From Bacteroidales bacterium (lineage in GTDB: Bacteria; Bacteroidota; Bacteroidia; Bacteroidales; S143-33), in assembly GCA_015489395.1 (NCBI GenBank), contig WFZV01000105.1:1-32994 (forward strand): a DNA stretch of 32,994 bases, written 5' to 3'. Both the position numbers and the translations under genes were made by a program. Under the pieces are notes generated by a model, which saw nothing but the letters and a program-made list of their open reading frames with translations, did no database searches and was not told the DNA's origin. Every line of letters starts with the position of its first letter. The first letter of the stretch is position 1. Below are positions 1 through 9,973 of the stretch, in pieces.

Positions 1-1
1 G

Positions 2-226
2 CTCGAAATGATTGCACAGGCTACAAAAAACGCACGGCTTAGAGCTGAAAATATAGCAAAAAATACAGGAGCCAAATTAGGAAAACTTAAACAAGCAAAC
101 CTCGGAGTATTCCAAATTACCGGTCAATGCAGCGATGAAGACTTTACCTGGGGCGGGACTTTCAACACTTCTTCAAAATACAAAACCGCTACAGTTACAC
201 TCACTGCTGATTTTGAGATAAAATAA
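2..226 (+). CDS. SIMPL (DUF541) domain protein, C-terminal fragment, truncated by window start
   Basis: Frame is open from the window edge; translation ...ATKNARLRAENIAKNTGAKLGKLKQANLGVFQITG...NTSSKYKTATVTLTADFEIK resembles the C-terminus of SIMPL-domain proteins. Confidence 0.65.
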   Translation, partial: LEMIAQATKNARLRAENIAKNTGAKLGKLKQANLGVFQITGQCSDEDFTWGGTFNTSSKYKTATVTLTADFEIK

Positions 227-374
227 CATTAAAATCTTTCTATAGGTAAAAGTCTATTTACTTATCATAAAAATCTTTTATTTCTCACTGGATGAAAAGT
301 ATATTTCTTTTTCTGTTGTCAATAGCATTTTAGCCCAAAATTTGTTTTCTTTGCTTAAGAAAAAATTATTTTTT

Positions 375-1295
375 ATGATGTTAGCAAAGCCTTTCGTAAA
401 ATGGGCTGGCGGTAAAAGTCAATTACTTACGCAAATCGATGCAGCTATTCCAGGTGAGTTAAAAACGACAGAATTCACTTATATTGAGCCATTTGTAGGT
501 GGAGGAGCTGTTTTGTTTTGGATACTGCAGAAATATTCAAATGTTAAAAAAGCTGTTATCAACGATATAAATTCAGACTTAATCAACACATACAAAGTTA
601 TCCGTGACAGAGTGGAAGATTTGATTACGATTTTGAGCCAGTGGGAACAAGAATATCATTCTTTTGAGGAACAAATCGAAGAAAAAAAGAAGTATTATTA
701 CAGAAAACGGAAACTGTTTAATGCACGAAATTCTGATAAGGTAACTCAGGCTGCTTTGTTTATTTTTCTCAATAAAACTGGTTATAATGGACTTTACCGG
801 GTAAATCGTAAAAATGAATTCAACGTACCAATAGGGAGTTATAAAAAACCACTGATTTGTGATCGGGAAAACTTGCGGGCTGTAAATCGTTTATTACAAA
901 AAGTTGTCATTTTAAATGGTGATTTTGAACAAACATTAAAGTATGCCAGTGGGAAAACTCTTTTTTATTGCGATCCTCCTTACCGACCTTTAAGCAAAAC
1001 TTCTAATTTTACTTCATACTCAAAAAATGAGTTTGACGACAAAGAGCAATTACGCCTGGCAAAATTTTGCAGAAGGGTAGATGAACAAGGCTATTATTGG
1101 ATTTTAAGTAATTCAGACCCGAAAAATATTAATGCTGACGACGAATTTTTTGAGCATTTATACAAAGATTATAATATAAAACGTGTTTTAGCAAAGAGAT
1201 TTATAAATTCTAAAGCCAGTGGCCGTGGTGCGATATACGAACTTTTAATAACAAACCATCATTACAGTTATGAGCAAGTTAAGCAAAATACTTAA
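375..1295 (+). CDS. dpnM: DNA adenine methylase, D12 class (DpnM/Dam-like, predicted GATC)
   Basis: FVKWAGGKSQLL (SAM-binding motif), FVGGGAVLFW, FLNKTGYNGLYRVN and the DPPY catalytic motif (YCDPPYRPLS). ATG at 375 preferred over the upstream TTG at 342. Confidence 0.93.
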   Translation: MMLAKPFVKWAGGKSQLLTQIDAAIPGELKTTEFTYIEPFVGGGAVLFWILQKYSNVKKAVINDINSDLINTYKVIRDRVEDLITILSQWEQEYHSFEEQIEEKKKYYYRKRKLFNARNSDKVTQAALFIFLNKTGYNGLYRVNRKNEFNVPIGSYKKPLICDRENLRAVNRLLQKVVILNGDFEQTLKYASGKTLFYCDPPYRPLSKTSNFTSYSKNEFDDKEQLRLAKFCRRVDEQGYYWILSNSDPKNINADDEFFEHLYKDYNIKRVLAKRFINSKASGRGAIYELLITNHHYSYEQVKQNT

Positions 1296-2175
1296 TAAAA
1301 CAGATGACGAAATCTTTAATTTTATTGTCTCTACCTTTAAAGATAAGATTACTACCTGGGACTATTTTGTGGATTGGCAGAAAGTTTTAGCCAACATTGA
1401 AAAGATTGAAACCGAATTAAACATTCTAAACACTTTAATTGGAAAAACTGATATACGTAATAAGTGCATAGATTTATGTTTTCGATATCCCGAAGTAATA
1501 AAGATACTACCTTCATTGTTAGCTTTACGTGATTATTCGTTGGATGTTTTAGTTGATATTCAAAATTTTGAATATAAAAGTTTTGATTTTAACAAGCCTG
1601 TTTATTCTTTAGAAGAAATTGAACAGCTCACTGATTTTTTTATGGACAGTGGATTAGGTCAACTTTTTAATGATAAGAGAATTAAAAATTTAGTTGATTA
1701 TGTAACAGGCGTGGAAGTTGGGCTTGACTCAAACGCAAGAAAAAATCGTGGTGGTAAACTAATGGAGAAAATAACAGAAAAGTTTATTCAGGAAGTTTGT
1801 AATGAGCTGCAATTAGATTATATGGCACAAGCTACAGCAAAAAAGATAAAACAAGCGTGGAATATTAACATCAAGGTCGATAAATCCTCTCGAAGGATAG
1901 ATTTCGCTATCAACAAAGGAGGTAAATTATTTTTTATAGAAGTCAATTTTTATGGTGGCGGTGGCTCAAAATTAAAATCAACAGCTGGTGAATACATTGA
2001 AATGCACCGCTTCTGGACTCAGCAAGGAATAGAGTTTATCTGGATAACTGATGGTGCTGGGTGGCGTAACACCTTAAATCCTTTAAGAGAATATTTTGAT
2101 AAAACTGACTATTTACTTAATTTAGAGCTATTAAAAGAAAAAATTTTAAATAAGATACTGATTTTTAATGATTAA
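1270..2175 (+). CDS. Type II restriction endonuclease, DpnII/MboI family (predicted GATC)
   Basis: Lies between two MTase genes with overlapping ends; KITTWDYFVDWQKV...LNTLIGK, VTGVEVGLDSNARKNRGGKLME and FFIEVNFYGGGGSKLKSTAGEY resemble DpnII-family REases. Confidence 0.9.
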   Translation: MSKLSKILNKTDDEIFNFIVSTFKDKITTWDYFVDWQKVLANIEKIETELNILNTLIGKTDIRNKCIDLCFRYPEVIKILPSLLALRDYSLDVLVDIQNFEYKSFDFNKPVYSLEEIEQLTDFFMDSGLGQLFNDKRIKNLVDYVTGVEVGLDSNARKNRGGKLMEKITEKFIQEVCNELQLDYMAQATAKKIKQAWNINIKVDKSSRRIDFAINKGGKLFFIEVNFYGGGGSKLKSTAGEYIEMHRFWTQQGIEFIWITDGAGWRNTLNPLREYFDKTDYLLNLELLKEKILNKILIFND

Positions 2176-2989
2176 CAGAATTTTCGAACCTTACTATAAA
2201 TCTACTTTAAACGATTATACATTATATCTCGGTGATGTTTTTCAGGTTTTGCCTGCCTTAGATTACGAATTTGATATGATTTTTGCTGATCCGCCTTATT
2301 TTCTTTCAAATGACGGTTTAACTTTTAATAATGGTAAAGTTACCAGTGTTAATAAAGGCGAATGGGACAGGGCTAAAAGCTTTGATTATGTAAATCAATT
2401 TAATCGTAAATGGCTTTCTTTAGTCAAAGACAAAATGAAAAATAACGCAACGATATGGATAAGTGGCACAATGCACAATATTTTTAGTATAGGTTTGATA
2501 TTGCAGCAGTTAGGTTTTAAAATCATAAATGTAATAACCTGGCAGAAGACCAACCCACCGCCTAATTTTTCTCACCGTTCTTTTACCCATTCTACTGAAT
2601 TTATTATTTGGGCTAAAAAAACAAAATCTTCTCGACATTATTTTGATTATGAGCTTATGGTTAAAATGAATCAGGGTAAACAGATGCGAGACGTATGGTT
2701 ATTGCCTGCAATTTCAAAGTGGGAAAAAGATTGCGGCAAGCATCCCACCCAAAAGCCTTTGCCGCTATTGTCAAGAATAATTTTAGCTTCTACCAAGCAA
2801 GGCGATTTAGTTTTAGATCCTTTTGCTGGGAGTTGTACTACTGGAATTGCAGCAAATTTGTACAATAGAAAGTTCGTGGGGATTGATATTAACGAAAAAT
2901 ATTTGCAAATTGGCAAATGCAGACGGCAGATGCTAAATAAGAAACGAACTTTTTGGCAGGAGAAAGTGGAAAAATTACTTTACCGTTAA
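2168..2989 (+). CDS. dpnA: Site-specific DNA methyltransferase, DpnA-like second MTase of the DpnII system
   Basis: FADPPYFLSNDGLTFNNGKVTSVNKGEWD (DPPY), HPTQKPLPLLSRII and DPFAGSCTTGIAA (SAM-binding) motifs; overlaps the REase gene by 8 bp. Confidence 0.9.
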   Translation: MINRIFEPYYKSTLNDYTLYLGDVFQVLPALDYEFDMIFADPPYFLSNDGLTFNNGKVTSVNKGEWDRAKSFDYVNQFNRKWLSLVKDKMKNNATIWISGTMHNIFSIGLILQQLGFKIINVITWQKTNPPPNFSHRSFTHSTEFIIWAKKTKSSRHYFDYELMVKMNQGKQMRDVWLLPAISKWEKDCGKHPTQKPLPLLSRIILASTKQGDLVLDPFAGSCTTGIAANLYNRKFVGIDINEKYLQIGKCRRQMLNKKRTFWQEKVEKLLYR

Positions 2990-3004
2990 TCGTACAAAAA
3001 CAAA

Positions 3005-3037
3005 AGCCCGCAGGCAAAAAGTCTTTGCCTGCGGGCT
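3005..3037. terminator. Strong intrinsic, probably bidirectional terminator between convergent dpnA-like gene and ppdK
   Basis: Perfect 14-bp inverted repeat AGCCCGCAGGCAAA / TTTGCCTGCGGGCT with a 5-nt loop; A-run on the left, T-rich on the right. Confidence 0.85.
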
Positions 3038-3061
3038 AATTATTTACGAAAGGTCATGAGG

Positions 3062-5800
3062 CTATTTCTCACCTCCGTATGGGTAACGCAAAGCTGCTTG
3101 TGCTGCTGCCAGACGGGCGATTGGTACGCGGAATGGTGAGCAGCTTACGTAATCCAGTCCGACGATATGGCAGAATTCGATCGAGCTTGGCTCTCCGCCA
3201 TGTTCGCCGCAGATACCTAACTTAAGTTTTGGATTAACGCTGCGACCTTTTTCTTTAGCTATTTTTATTAATTGTCCAACCCCGTCACGGTCGAGTACCT
3301 GGTATGGGTCATGTTCTAATATGCCTTTTTCGAGGTAAATTGGTAAGAATTTACCTACATCGTCGCGGCTATAGCCAAATGTCATCTGTGTCAGGTCGTT
3401 AGTACCGAATGAGAAGAAATCGGCAACTTTAGCAATTTGGTCAGCTGTTAAAGCAGCACGAGGTACTTCGATCATTGTACCGATTTTGTAGTCAATGCTA
3501 TCGCCGTATTGTTCGAAAATCTTTTGAGCTGTTTTTTCGATAATTTCACGTTGCATCTGAAGCTCTTTATCGACACCAACTAATGGCACCATGATTTCAG
3601 GATGTACGTCAATGCCTTTTTTCTTTAAGTTCAAAGCAGCTTCTAAGATAGCGCGTACTTGCATCTCGGTAATTTCCGGGTAAGTATTTCCTAAGCGGCA
3701 TCCACGGTGGCCAAGCATTGGGTTAAATTCGTGTAGAGCCTCGACTTTTTCTTTGATTTTTTCAACGGGTACGCCTAATTCTTCTGCTACTTCTTTTTGC
3801 GATTCTTCGTCTTGAGGTAAGAATTCGTGCAATGGCGGGTCGAGCAAACGAACGGTTACTGGCAGACCTTGCATGATTTCAAAGAGAGCTTCGAAGTCTG
3901 CCCGCTGGTAAGGCAATAGTTTATCTAAAGCTTTACGGCGGTCTTCTTCGGTTTCAGCCAAAATCATTTCGCGCATGTGCTTGATACGTTCGCCTTCGAA
4001 GAACATGTGTTCTGTACGTGCCAGGCCAATGCCTTCAGCACCGAATTTACGAGCATTTTGAGCATCGCGAGGAGTTTCGGCATTTGTACGTACTCCTAAT
4101 TTGCGATATTTATCAGCCAATTCCATCAGACGGCCGAAGTAACCGCCAATTTCAGGGTCAATAGTCGGTAGTTTGCCTAAGTAAACTTCGCCGGTAGTAC
4201 CGTTCAGAGAAATCCAATCGCCTTCTTTAACGACAATATCGCGTACAGTGAACTGACGTTTTTCGTAATCGACTTCAATTTCTCCAGCACCAACGACAGC
4301 GCATTTACCCATACCGCGAGCGACGACAGCAGCGTGTGAGGTCATACCGCCACGGCTGGTGAGGATACCCTGGGCAGCGTTCATACCTTCGATGTCTTCA
4401 GGCGAGGTTTCGATACGTACCAGGATAACTTTTTCGCCTTTTTTGCCTAATTCCACAGCTTCGTCGGCAAAGAAAACAACTTTACCAGTTGCTGCGCCTG
4501 GAGATGCTGGTAAGCCTTTGGTCAGGACTTTAGCTTCTTTCAGAGCTTTAGGATCAAAAATAGGGTGGAGAAGTTCGTTCAATTTATTAGGTTCGATGCG
4601 TAAAATAGCTTCTTTTTCGTCGATCAGTCCTTCGTCAACCATATCCAGAGCAATACGTACCATTGCAAGGCCAGTACGTTTGCCGTTACGTGTCTGCAAG
4701 AGCCACAGTTTTCCTTCTTCGATAGTAAATTCGATATCTTGCATGTCGCGGTAATGCTTCTCTAATTTTTCCTGTACTTCGTAAAGTTCTTTGTAAACGT
4801 CTGGCATGTATTCTTCCAGAGAAGGATATTTTGTGCGACGTTCTTCTTCGCTAATGCCGTTGGCTTTAGCCCATGCTATAGAATCGGCTTTTGTGATTTT
4901 CAAAGGAGTACGAATACCAGCGACAACGTCTTCGCCTTGAGCGTTAACCAGGTATTCGCCGTTGAAACGTTTTTCGCCTGTGACAGCGTCACGTGTAAAT
5001 GCAACACCTGTAGCAGAGTGGTCACCCATATTTCCGAATACCATAGCAACGACGTTAACAGCAGTACCCCAGTCGTCGGGTATTTCGTGGATACGGCGGT
5101 AAGCAATAGCGCGTTCGTTGTTCCAGCTGTCAAAGACAGCCATAATAGCGCCCCAGAGCTGTTCCCATGGGTCTTGTGGGAATTCGCGTCCGGTGTATTC
5201 TTTGACGATTTGTTTGAATTTTTCGACTAATTCTTTAAGGTCATCTGCCGTCAGGTCAGTATCTTGTTCAACGCCTTTAGCTTTTTTCATTTCTTCGATG
5301 GCTTTCTCGAATGGGTCGATTTCGCCTTTACGTGGCTTAACGCCCATAACTACATCGCCGTACATCTGAATAAAACGACGGTAAGAATCCCATGCAAAAC
5401 GTTCATTATTGGTTTGTTTAGCCAGGCCCTGTACAGCATCGTCATTTATACCAAGGTTTAAAACAGTGTCCATCATACCAGGCATAGAAACCTTAGCACC
5501 TGAGCGAACAGAAACCAAAAGCGGATTGTTGATATCGCCGAAAGTTTTGCCTGTATGTTTTTCGATAAAATGGATAGCATTAACAACATCTTGCTCTAAT
5601 TCCTGGCGGATTTTATCAGCACCAAGTTTATAGTAATCGATGCAGGTTTCAGTGGTTATTGTAAAACCTGGTGGAACAGGAACTCCAATACGGGCCATTT
5701 CGGCAAGGTTAGCGCCTTTACCACCTAATAAATCTTTCATTTTTGCGCTTCCTTCGGCAGAACCGCCGCCGAAAAGATAAACTCTTTTTTTGTTTGCCAT
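3062..5800 (-). CDS. ppdK: Pyruvate, phosphate dikinase
   Basis: 912 aa; [38 protein letters not shown], phospho-His motif [22 protein letters not shown]-terminal [18 protein letters not shown]. Confidence 0.98.
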   Translation of the reverse strand: MANKKRVYLFGGGSAEGSAKMKDLLGGKGANLAEMARIGVPVPPGFTITTETCIDYYKLGADKIRQELEQDVVNAIHFIEKHTGKTFGDINNPLLVSVRSGAKVSMPGMMDTVLNLGINDDAVQGLAKQTNNERFAWDSYRRFIQMYGDVVMGVKPRKGEIDPFEKAIEEMKKAKGVEQDTDLTADDLKELVEKFKQIVKEYTGREFPQDPWEQLWGAIMAVFDSWNNERAIAYRRIHEIPDDWGTAVNVVAMVFGNMGDHSATGVAFTRDAVTGEKRFNGEYLVNAQGEDVVAGIRTPLKITKADSIAWAKANGISEEERRTKYPSLEEYMPDVYKELYEVQEKLEKHYRDMQDIEFTIEEGKLWLLQTRNGKRTGLAMVRIALDMVDEGLIDEKEAILRIEPNKLNELLHPIFDPKALKEAKVLTKGLPASPGAATGKVVFFADEAVELGKKGEKVILVRIETSPEDIEGMNAAQGILTSRGGMTSHAAVVARGMGKCAVVGAGEIEVDYEKRQFTVRDIVVKEGDWISLNGTTGEVYLGKLPTIDPEIGGYFGRLMELADKYRKLGVRTNAETPRDAQNARKFGAEGIGLARTEHMFFEGERIKHMREMILAETEEDRRKALDKLLPYQRADFEALFEIMQGLPVTVRLLDPPLHEFLPQDEESQKEVAEELGVPVEKIKEKVEALHEFNPMLGHRGCRLGNTYPEITEMQVRAILEAALNLKKKGIDVHPEIMVPLVGVDKELQMQREIIEKTAQKIFEQYGDSIDYKIGTMIEVPRAALTADQIAKVADFFSFGTNDLTQMTFGYSRDDVGKFLPIYLEKGILEHDPYQVLDRDGVGQLIKIAKEKGRSVNPKLKLGICGEHGGEPSSIEFCHIVGLDYVSCSPFRVPIARLAAAQAALRYPYGGEK

Positions 5801-5944
5801 AATCGTTTGATTTTTAGTTTATTTGTCGAATATTTAGCCAAATTTTAGCCAAAATAAAAATAACAATGTTTAGCGATTTTAAAAAGTAAAAAAATCTGTT
5901 TTACAGAAACAAATTTTAGCAAGAATTTAGACACCAGTCCAATT

Positions 5945-6355
5945 CTATTCATTTTTAAAAATTTCGTCTAACCATGCGATTATCTGGTCTCTAACTTTTC
6001 GATAAGTTTTAAGTTTTTCTTGCTCTGTGCCAGTGCTAAGCGCAGGGTCTTCAAATCCACGGTGTAACCGGTGTTTGACAGGTCCTGTAAATGTGGGACA
6101 AACTTCCCGTGCATGATCGCAAACAGTTAGAACAAAATCAAATTCCATGTCAATGAATTGATCAACGTGCTTGGGGTATTGGTTGCTAATATCAATGCCT
6201 ATTTCTCTCATGGCTTTAACCGCCAATGGATTAACTTCTATGCCTGGTTCTGTGCCAGCTGAGTAAATTTGCCAATTGGGAAATCGATACTTTAAATAGC
6301 CTTCAGCCATCTGACTACGACAGGTGTTGCCTGTACAAATTATTAGAATTTTCAT
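5945..6355 (-). CDS. arsC: Arsenate reductase, thioredoxin-coupled ArsC / low-MW protein tyrosine phosphatase family
   Basis: CX5R loop CTGNTCRS at the N-terminus; TVCDHAREVCPTF carries the two extra Cys typical of Trx-coupled ArsC. Confidence 0.85.
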   Translation of the reverse strand: MKILIICTGNTCRSQMAEGYLKYRFPNWQIYSAGTEPGIEVNPLAVKAMREIGIDISNQYPKHVDQFIDMEFDFVLTVCDHAREVCPTFTGPVKHRLHRGFEDPALSTGTEQEKLKTYRKVRDQIIAWLDEIFKNE

Positions 6356-6451
6356 AGAAAAAGTTTAGAATTTCAACGTAAAGATAAGATTTACACTTAT
6401 TAACCGAAAAATTGCGTTAAATTTAATATCACAATTTTTAAAAAGTTCACG

Positions 6452-7288
6452 ATGAAAAAAATATTACTTTTAAGCTTTAATGTGCTTATTTTCTTATCTT
6501 TAGACTTTGCACAAACTAATTACCAGAAAAATTTTTGGGTAAAATACAAAACCAAAAAGCGAGCTGGCAAATACATTGTGACTTATACTTTTAAAGATTT
6601 TCAAGGCAACTTATGCACTTTTGAGTTTACCATGGATAGGCAACAGGCAGACAGGGATATTCAAAAATTCGGCATACCTGGATCGATGTTAGGACGGTAC
6701 CAGGTTACGCCAGCGGTTTTAGAATATCGCAGGAAAATGCTCAAACAAGGACTTTTTACCGAGGATGGAAAATACTTAAGACCAGACTATAACGCAATGA
6801 TAAATTATTACTCACCTTACACAAAGCCCATTGCTCGGTGGATTGTGGAGTACTTAAAACAGCATTATGAAGATACGCGTCTAAATCGTATAAAGTTTGC
6901 CCTAACTTTTGTTCAGGACATTCCTTATGCTGTTCCGGGTGATTACACACGAGACGGCAAATATACAGGTGGTGTTGCTCCAGCTCCGAAGATTTTGCGA
7001 GATGGTTATGGCGATTGCGATTCAAAGTCGATTTTTTTCGCAGGGATAATGTGTTATTTAGTTTCACCTGGAGATATTGTTTTAGCTAAAGAGCCGAATC
7101 ACATGTATGTTTTGATTCGAAATGACGATTTAAATGTACGGGAAAATGGAGAAGTGACGTATTTTAATTACAATGGTGGAACGTATATCGTAGCAGAGCC
7201 AGCAGGACCAGGTCATTTTGAGTTTGGGCAAAAAATGCGGAAGCGATATTTGTCAGCTAATTTATTTCCGGTAAAATGTGAGCAATAA
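6452..7288 (+). CDS. Secreted transglutaminase-like cysteine peptidase-fold protein
   Basis: N-terminal signal peptide (MKKILLLSFNVLIFLSLDFAQ); DGYGDCDSKSIFFAGIM (Cys nucleophile context) and downstream EPNHMYVLI (His). Confidence 0.6.
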   Translation: MKKILLLSFNVLIFLSLDFAQTNYQKNFWVKYKTKKRAGKYIVTYTFKDFQGNLCTFEFTMDRQQADRDIQKFGIPGSMLGRYQVTPAVLEYRRKMLKQGLFTEDGKYLRPDYNAMINYYSPYTKPIARWIVEYLKQHYEDTRLNRIKFALTFVQDIPYAVPGDYTRDGKYTGGVAPAPKILRDGYGDCDSKSIFFAGIMCYLVSPGDIVLAKEPNHMYVLIRNDDLNVRENGEVTYFNYNGGTYIVAEPAGPGHFEFGQKMRKRYLSANLFPVKCEQ

Positions 7289-7294
7289 TTTAGT

Positions 7295-9091
7295 TTATTG
7301 AAATTGTCCTGCCAGGCGGCGGTAGTGTAGTCTTGCTGGACTTGTGTAAATGCTGCCGCGGTAATTGAATAGGATTTTTTTGTAATATTCTTTGGCTTTT
7401 TCAGGGTTATGGAGTTTGTCTTCGTAGAGCAATCCCAGTAGGTAAGTGGCTTTGTCGATGATTAGACTGCTGGTAAAGTTGTTTATGAGTTGCTGTAAGT
7501 CTTTGGCTGCCAGATTGTATTGTCCTGAGTTGTAATGGATTTTGTATTTTTCAATAAGAGCAAAGTCGGCTAAAAAGTAAGCGTTTTTTATGATTGAGTC
7601 CAGAAGAGCGATGGCAGAGTCAGGTTGTAAAATGAATTCGTAATATTGAGCTTTAGCAAAGTCGCGCAATATAGGTAGTTTGGTAGAGTCGTCCAGTGCT
7701 TGTTGGATTATTTCTGAATACAGGATTGCGTCGTTTGAATAAAGTTTGTCGGTTTGGCCTTTGAGGATATCTAATTGTGTTTTTGCCCATTTGAAGTTGC
7801 CCAGGAAAAAGTAGGTCATGGCTTGCATGAAAGTAGCTTTGTCGCTCAGTTCATTATTTGAGTTTAAGTCCGCAGCTTTAGCGAATTTTAGTATTGCGGA
7901 GTAAAATTTATGCTGTTTAAGCAAGATTTTTCCCTGTTCGATAAGTAGCTGGCCTTTTGCTTTATTGTCAAGATAAGTGTTGTCTAAGTATTTTTGTAGC
8001 AGGTTGTAAGCTGAGTCTGGTTTGTTGAGGTAAAATGCCTGTAAATCTGCTAATTGCTCAATTAAGTTTATTTTGTCTTTTTCTGGCAGGTAGCTCTGGT
8101 TGATGATTTGTTTGTATTGTTTTTCGAGGTCTAAGAGTTTTTTGTGATCGATTGAGTATTTATTTTGTGTGATTTGTTTAAACATAACTCTGGTAAGTCC
8201 TGCTTGTGCTTTGAAGTAATAAGGATTTCTTACGCCTTGTTTGATTAAATAGTTAAATGCTTTGGTTGCTGTATTGAGGCTGTCGCTTTCCAGAGCTTTT
8301 ATCCCAACGTTGTAAATTTCAGAGCCAAAACCATGTATCCGGCGGTTATATGCAATTGCTTGAATAAGAGCTAAATCGAATTGTTGTTTTTGTATCAGGT
8401 ACCAGATTAGCAGTCGGTAGTAAACAGGTAAATGCGTCTTTTGTATTCGGAGCATAAGTTTTTTGAATAGCAGGTCAGACAGTTCGTCGTTAATGTCGTG
8501 CTTGAGATATGAGTAAAATATTTTTTGAATGTTGTTGAATTGCTGTGGTTTTGAACCAAGCCATGATAGTAGCACGTCAAATAGTTTGTCGTAGTTTCTT
8601 TGTATTGCGTAAAGAGTGAATTTGGTCTGGAAAAATTCTCGCCCTGTTAGTTTAGTTCCCTTGTCCAGTACTTTTTCAGTAGCGGAGTAATCTTTGTATT
8701 TGAGAAAATAGTTTGCGATTTGTTTGATTGTATTTGGTTCTGCTGGTAAGCGTTTGAGAATTGTTTTGATTATTTTATTGGCTTGTTGTTCGTCTCCTGT
8801 AAGTTTGAGAATTTCGGCTTTATCGACCAAAAAGGACAGTTCGTAAGGTTGTTTTTTGATTTGCCGGTCAACTTCTCTGAGGGCTTTGTTGAATTGTCCT
8901 GTTTTAATTAGGCAACTGAGGTAGTAATCAAAGTAGAATTTAGTTTTTCGTTTCTGGTATAGCTTTTTGAAGATGGTTGCAGCTTTTTCGTATTGGTTTT
9001 GGTTGTAGTAGCTGATTGCCAGTTGCAGTTTGTCCTGTGCAAAAATTGTTAAACTAAAGCTCAGGATTATTATTGTCAGCAGGTTTTTCAT
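7295..9091 (-). CDS. Secreted/periplasmic tetratricopeptide-repeat protein
   Basis: Signal peptide MKNLLTIIILSFSLTIFAQ followed by TPR-like helical repeats (AISYYNQNQYEKAATIFKKL, AILKFAKAADLNSNNELSDKATFMQAMTYFFLGNFKWAKTQLD). Confidence 0.8.
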   Translation of the reverse strand: MKNLLTIIILSFSLTIFAQDKLQLAISYYNQNQYEKAATIFKKLYQKRKTKFYFDYYLSCLIKTGQFNKALREVDRQIKKQPYELSFLVDKAEILKLTGDEQQANKIIKTILKRLPAEPNTIKQIANYFLKYKDYSATEKVLDKGTKLTGREFFQTKFTLYAIQRNYDKLFDVLLSWLGSKPQQFNNIQKIFYSYLKHDINDELSDLLFKKLMLRIQKTHLPVYYRLLIWYLIQKQQFDLALIQAIAYNRRIHGFGSEIYNVGIKALESDSLNTATKAFNYLIKQGVRNPYYFKAQAGLTRVMFKQITQNKYSIDHKKLLDLEKQYKQIINQSYLPEKDKINLIEQLADLQAFYLNKPDSAYNLLQKYLDNTYLDNKAKGQLLIEQGKILLKQHKFYSAILKFAKAADLNSNNELSDKATFMQAMTYFFLGNFKWAKTQLDILKGQTDKLYSNDAILYSEIIQQALDDSTKLPILRDFAKAQYYEFILQPDSAIALLDSIIKNAYFLADFALIEKYKIHYNSGQYNLAAKDLQQLINNFTSSLIIDKATYLLGLLYEDKLHNPEKAKEYYKKILFNYRGSIYTSPARLHYRRLAGQFQ

Positions 9092-9133
9092 ATTTTAGTC
9101 AGTGATAATTTTTCGCATAAAATTAGGCAAAAT

Positions 9134-9829
9134 ATGAGTAAAATTTTAGTAATCTTACTGGTAAAATACACGGTGCTGTTTGTTTTTGTTTTTTTAGCGT
9201 TTTTGGGGATAAAGTATTTTGTTCAAAGCTTAAATAAAGTCCCGTCTAAGGATAAGCAAGTTTTGTTGTATTTGCTTTATGGTGCCATGGTAGTTGCACT
9301 TGGATTTTTGATTTACGTAGGATTAATGGCTTTTGACTATGATTTGTTGAAATTTACGGTTGTTTTTCTTGTGTCGATTTTTTTAGCTGTTTGGCTGTAT
9401 GTCGCGTGGTTAAAGCCTTATGTTGCGAGGTATGTTATAATTTTCGATAATCGTGTGGATGTTGGCGATGTGATTGAAATTAATGGTGAATTTTTCAGGA
9501 TTTTATCGTTTAAAGCTGATAAAATTGTCGTTGAATCGCTTGAAGGCCAGACGGTTAAGCGTCGAGTCATGGACTTGTTGGATGGCCGGATTTCAGCGGT
9601 TAAAGAAAAAGTCTGGTTTTATCTGGATAAAACAGATGTGGATTTAGTCAAAGTGCAGGATTTGATTAACAAAAATCCGTATATTGAGCCGCAAACCATT
9701 GCATTGATTGAAGAAGAAGATTTAGCCACACGTGAACAACGGATAAAAATTTGTGTAAAGCTTCCTGTAGAGTTCGAAGCACTGCAGAAGCTACGCATGT
9801 ATTTGAATTCAGCTTTAGAGCAGGGATAA
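9134..9829 (+). CDS. Small membrane protein with MscS-like beta domain (putative)
   Basis: About 3 predicted N-terminal TM segments, then NRVDVGDVIEINGEFFRILSFKADKIVVESLEGQTVKRRVMDLLDG, resembling the MscS beta domain. Confidence 0.45.
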   Translation: MSKILVILLVKYTVLFVFVFLAFLGIKYFVQSLNKVPSKDKQVLLYLLYGAMVVALGFLIYVGLMAFDYDLLKFTVVFLVSIFLAVWLYVAWLKPYVARYVIIFDNRVDVGDVIEINGEFFRILSFKADKIVVESLEGQTVKRRVMDLLDGRISAVKEKVWFYLDKTDVDLVKVQDLINKNPYIEPQTIALIEEEDLATREQRIKICVKLPVEFEALQKLRMYLNSALEQG

Positions 9830-9950
9830 GATTTTCGATATTGTTAAGGCTAAAGATTTAACCATAACTAAAAATCATTTACGGATTGTTATCTGGTCAA
9901 AATCAGATAAAAACAGTATTTTATTATTAGACTTTGTCGAAAAAACATAG

Positions 9951-9958
9951 TATATTTG
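9951..9958 (+). promoter_or_regulatory. Bacteroidota-type -7 promoter box upstream of the Rpn-family gene
   Basis: TATATTTG exactly matches TAnnTTTG, 16 nt upstream of the ATG at 9974; a -33 element at canonical spacing is not clear. Confidence 0.5.
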
Positions 9959-9973
9959 TATGGTAAATAAGCT

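Noticed and set aside
2671-2916. Minus-strand ORF opposite the DpnA-like gene
   Set aside because: Fully antisense to conserved HPTQKP/DPFAGSCTTG motifs; shadow frame.
4359-5633. Several plus-strand ORFs (4359-4754, 4937-5230, 5118-5369, 5264-5461, 5409-5633) opposite ppdK
   Set aside because: Antisense to a fully supported 912-aa ppdK; Ser/Thr/Cys-rich translations typical of shadow frames.
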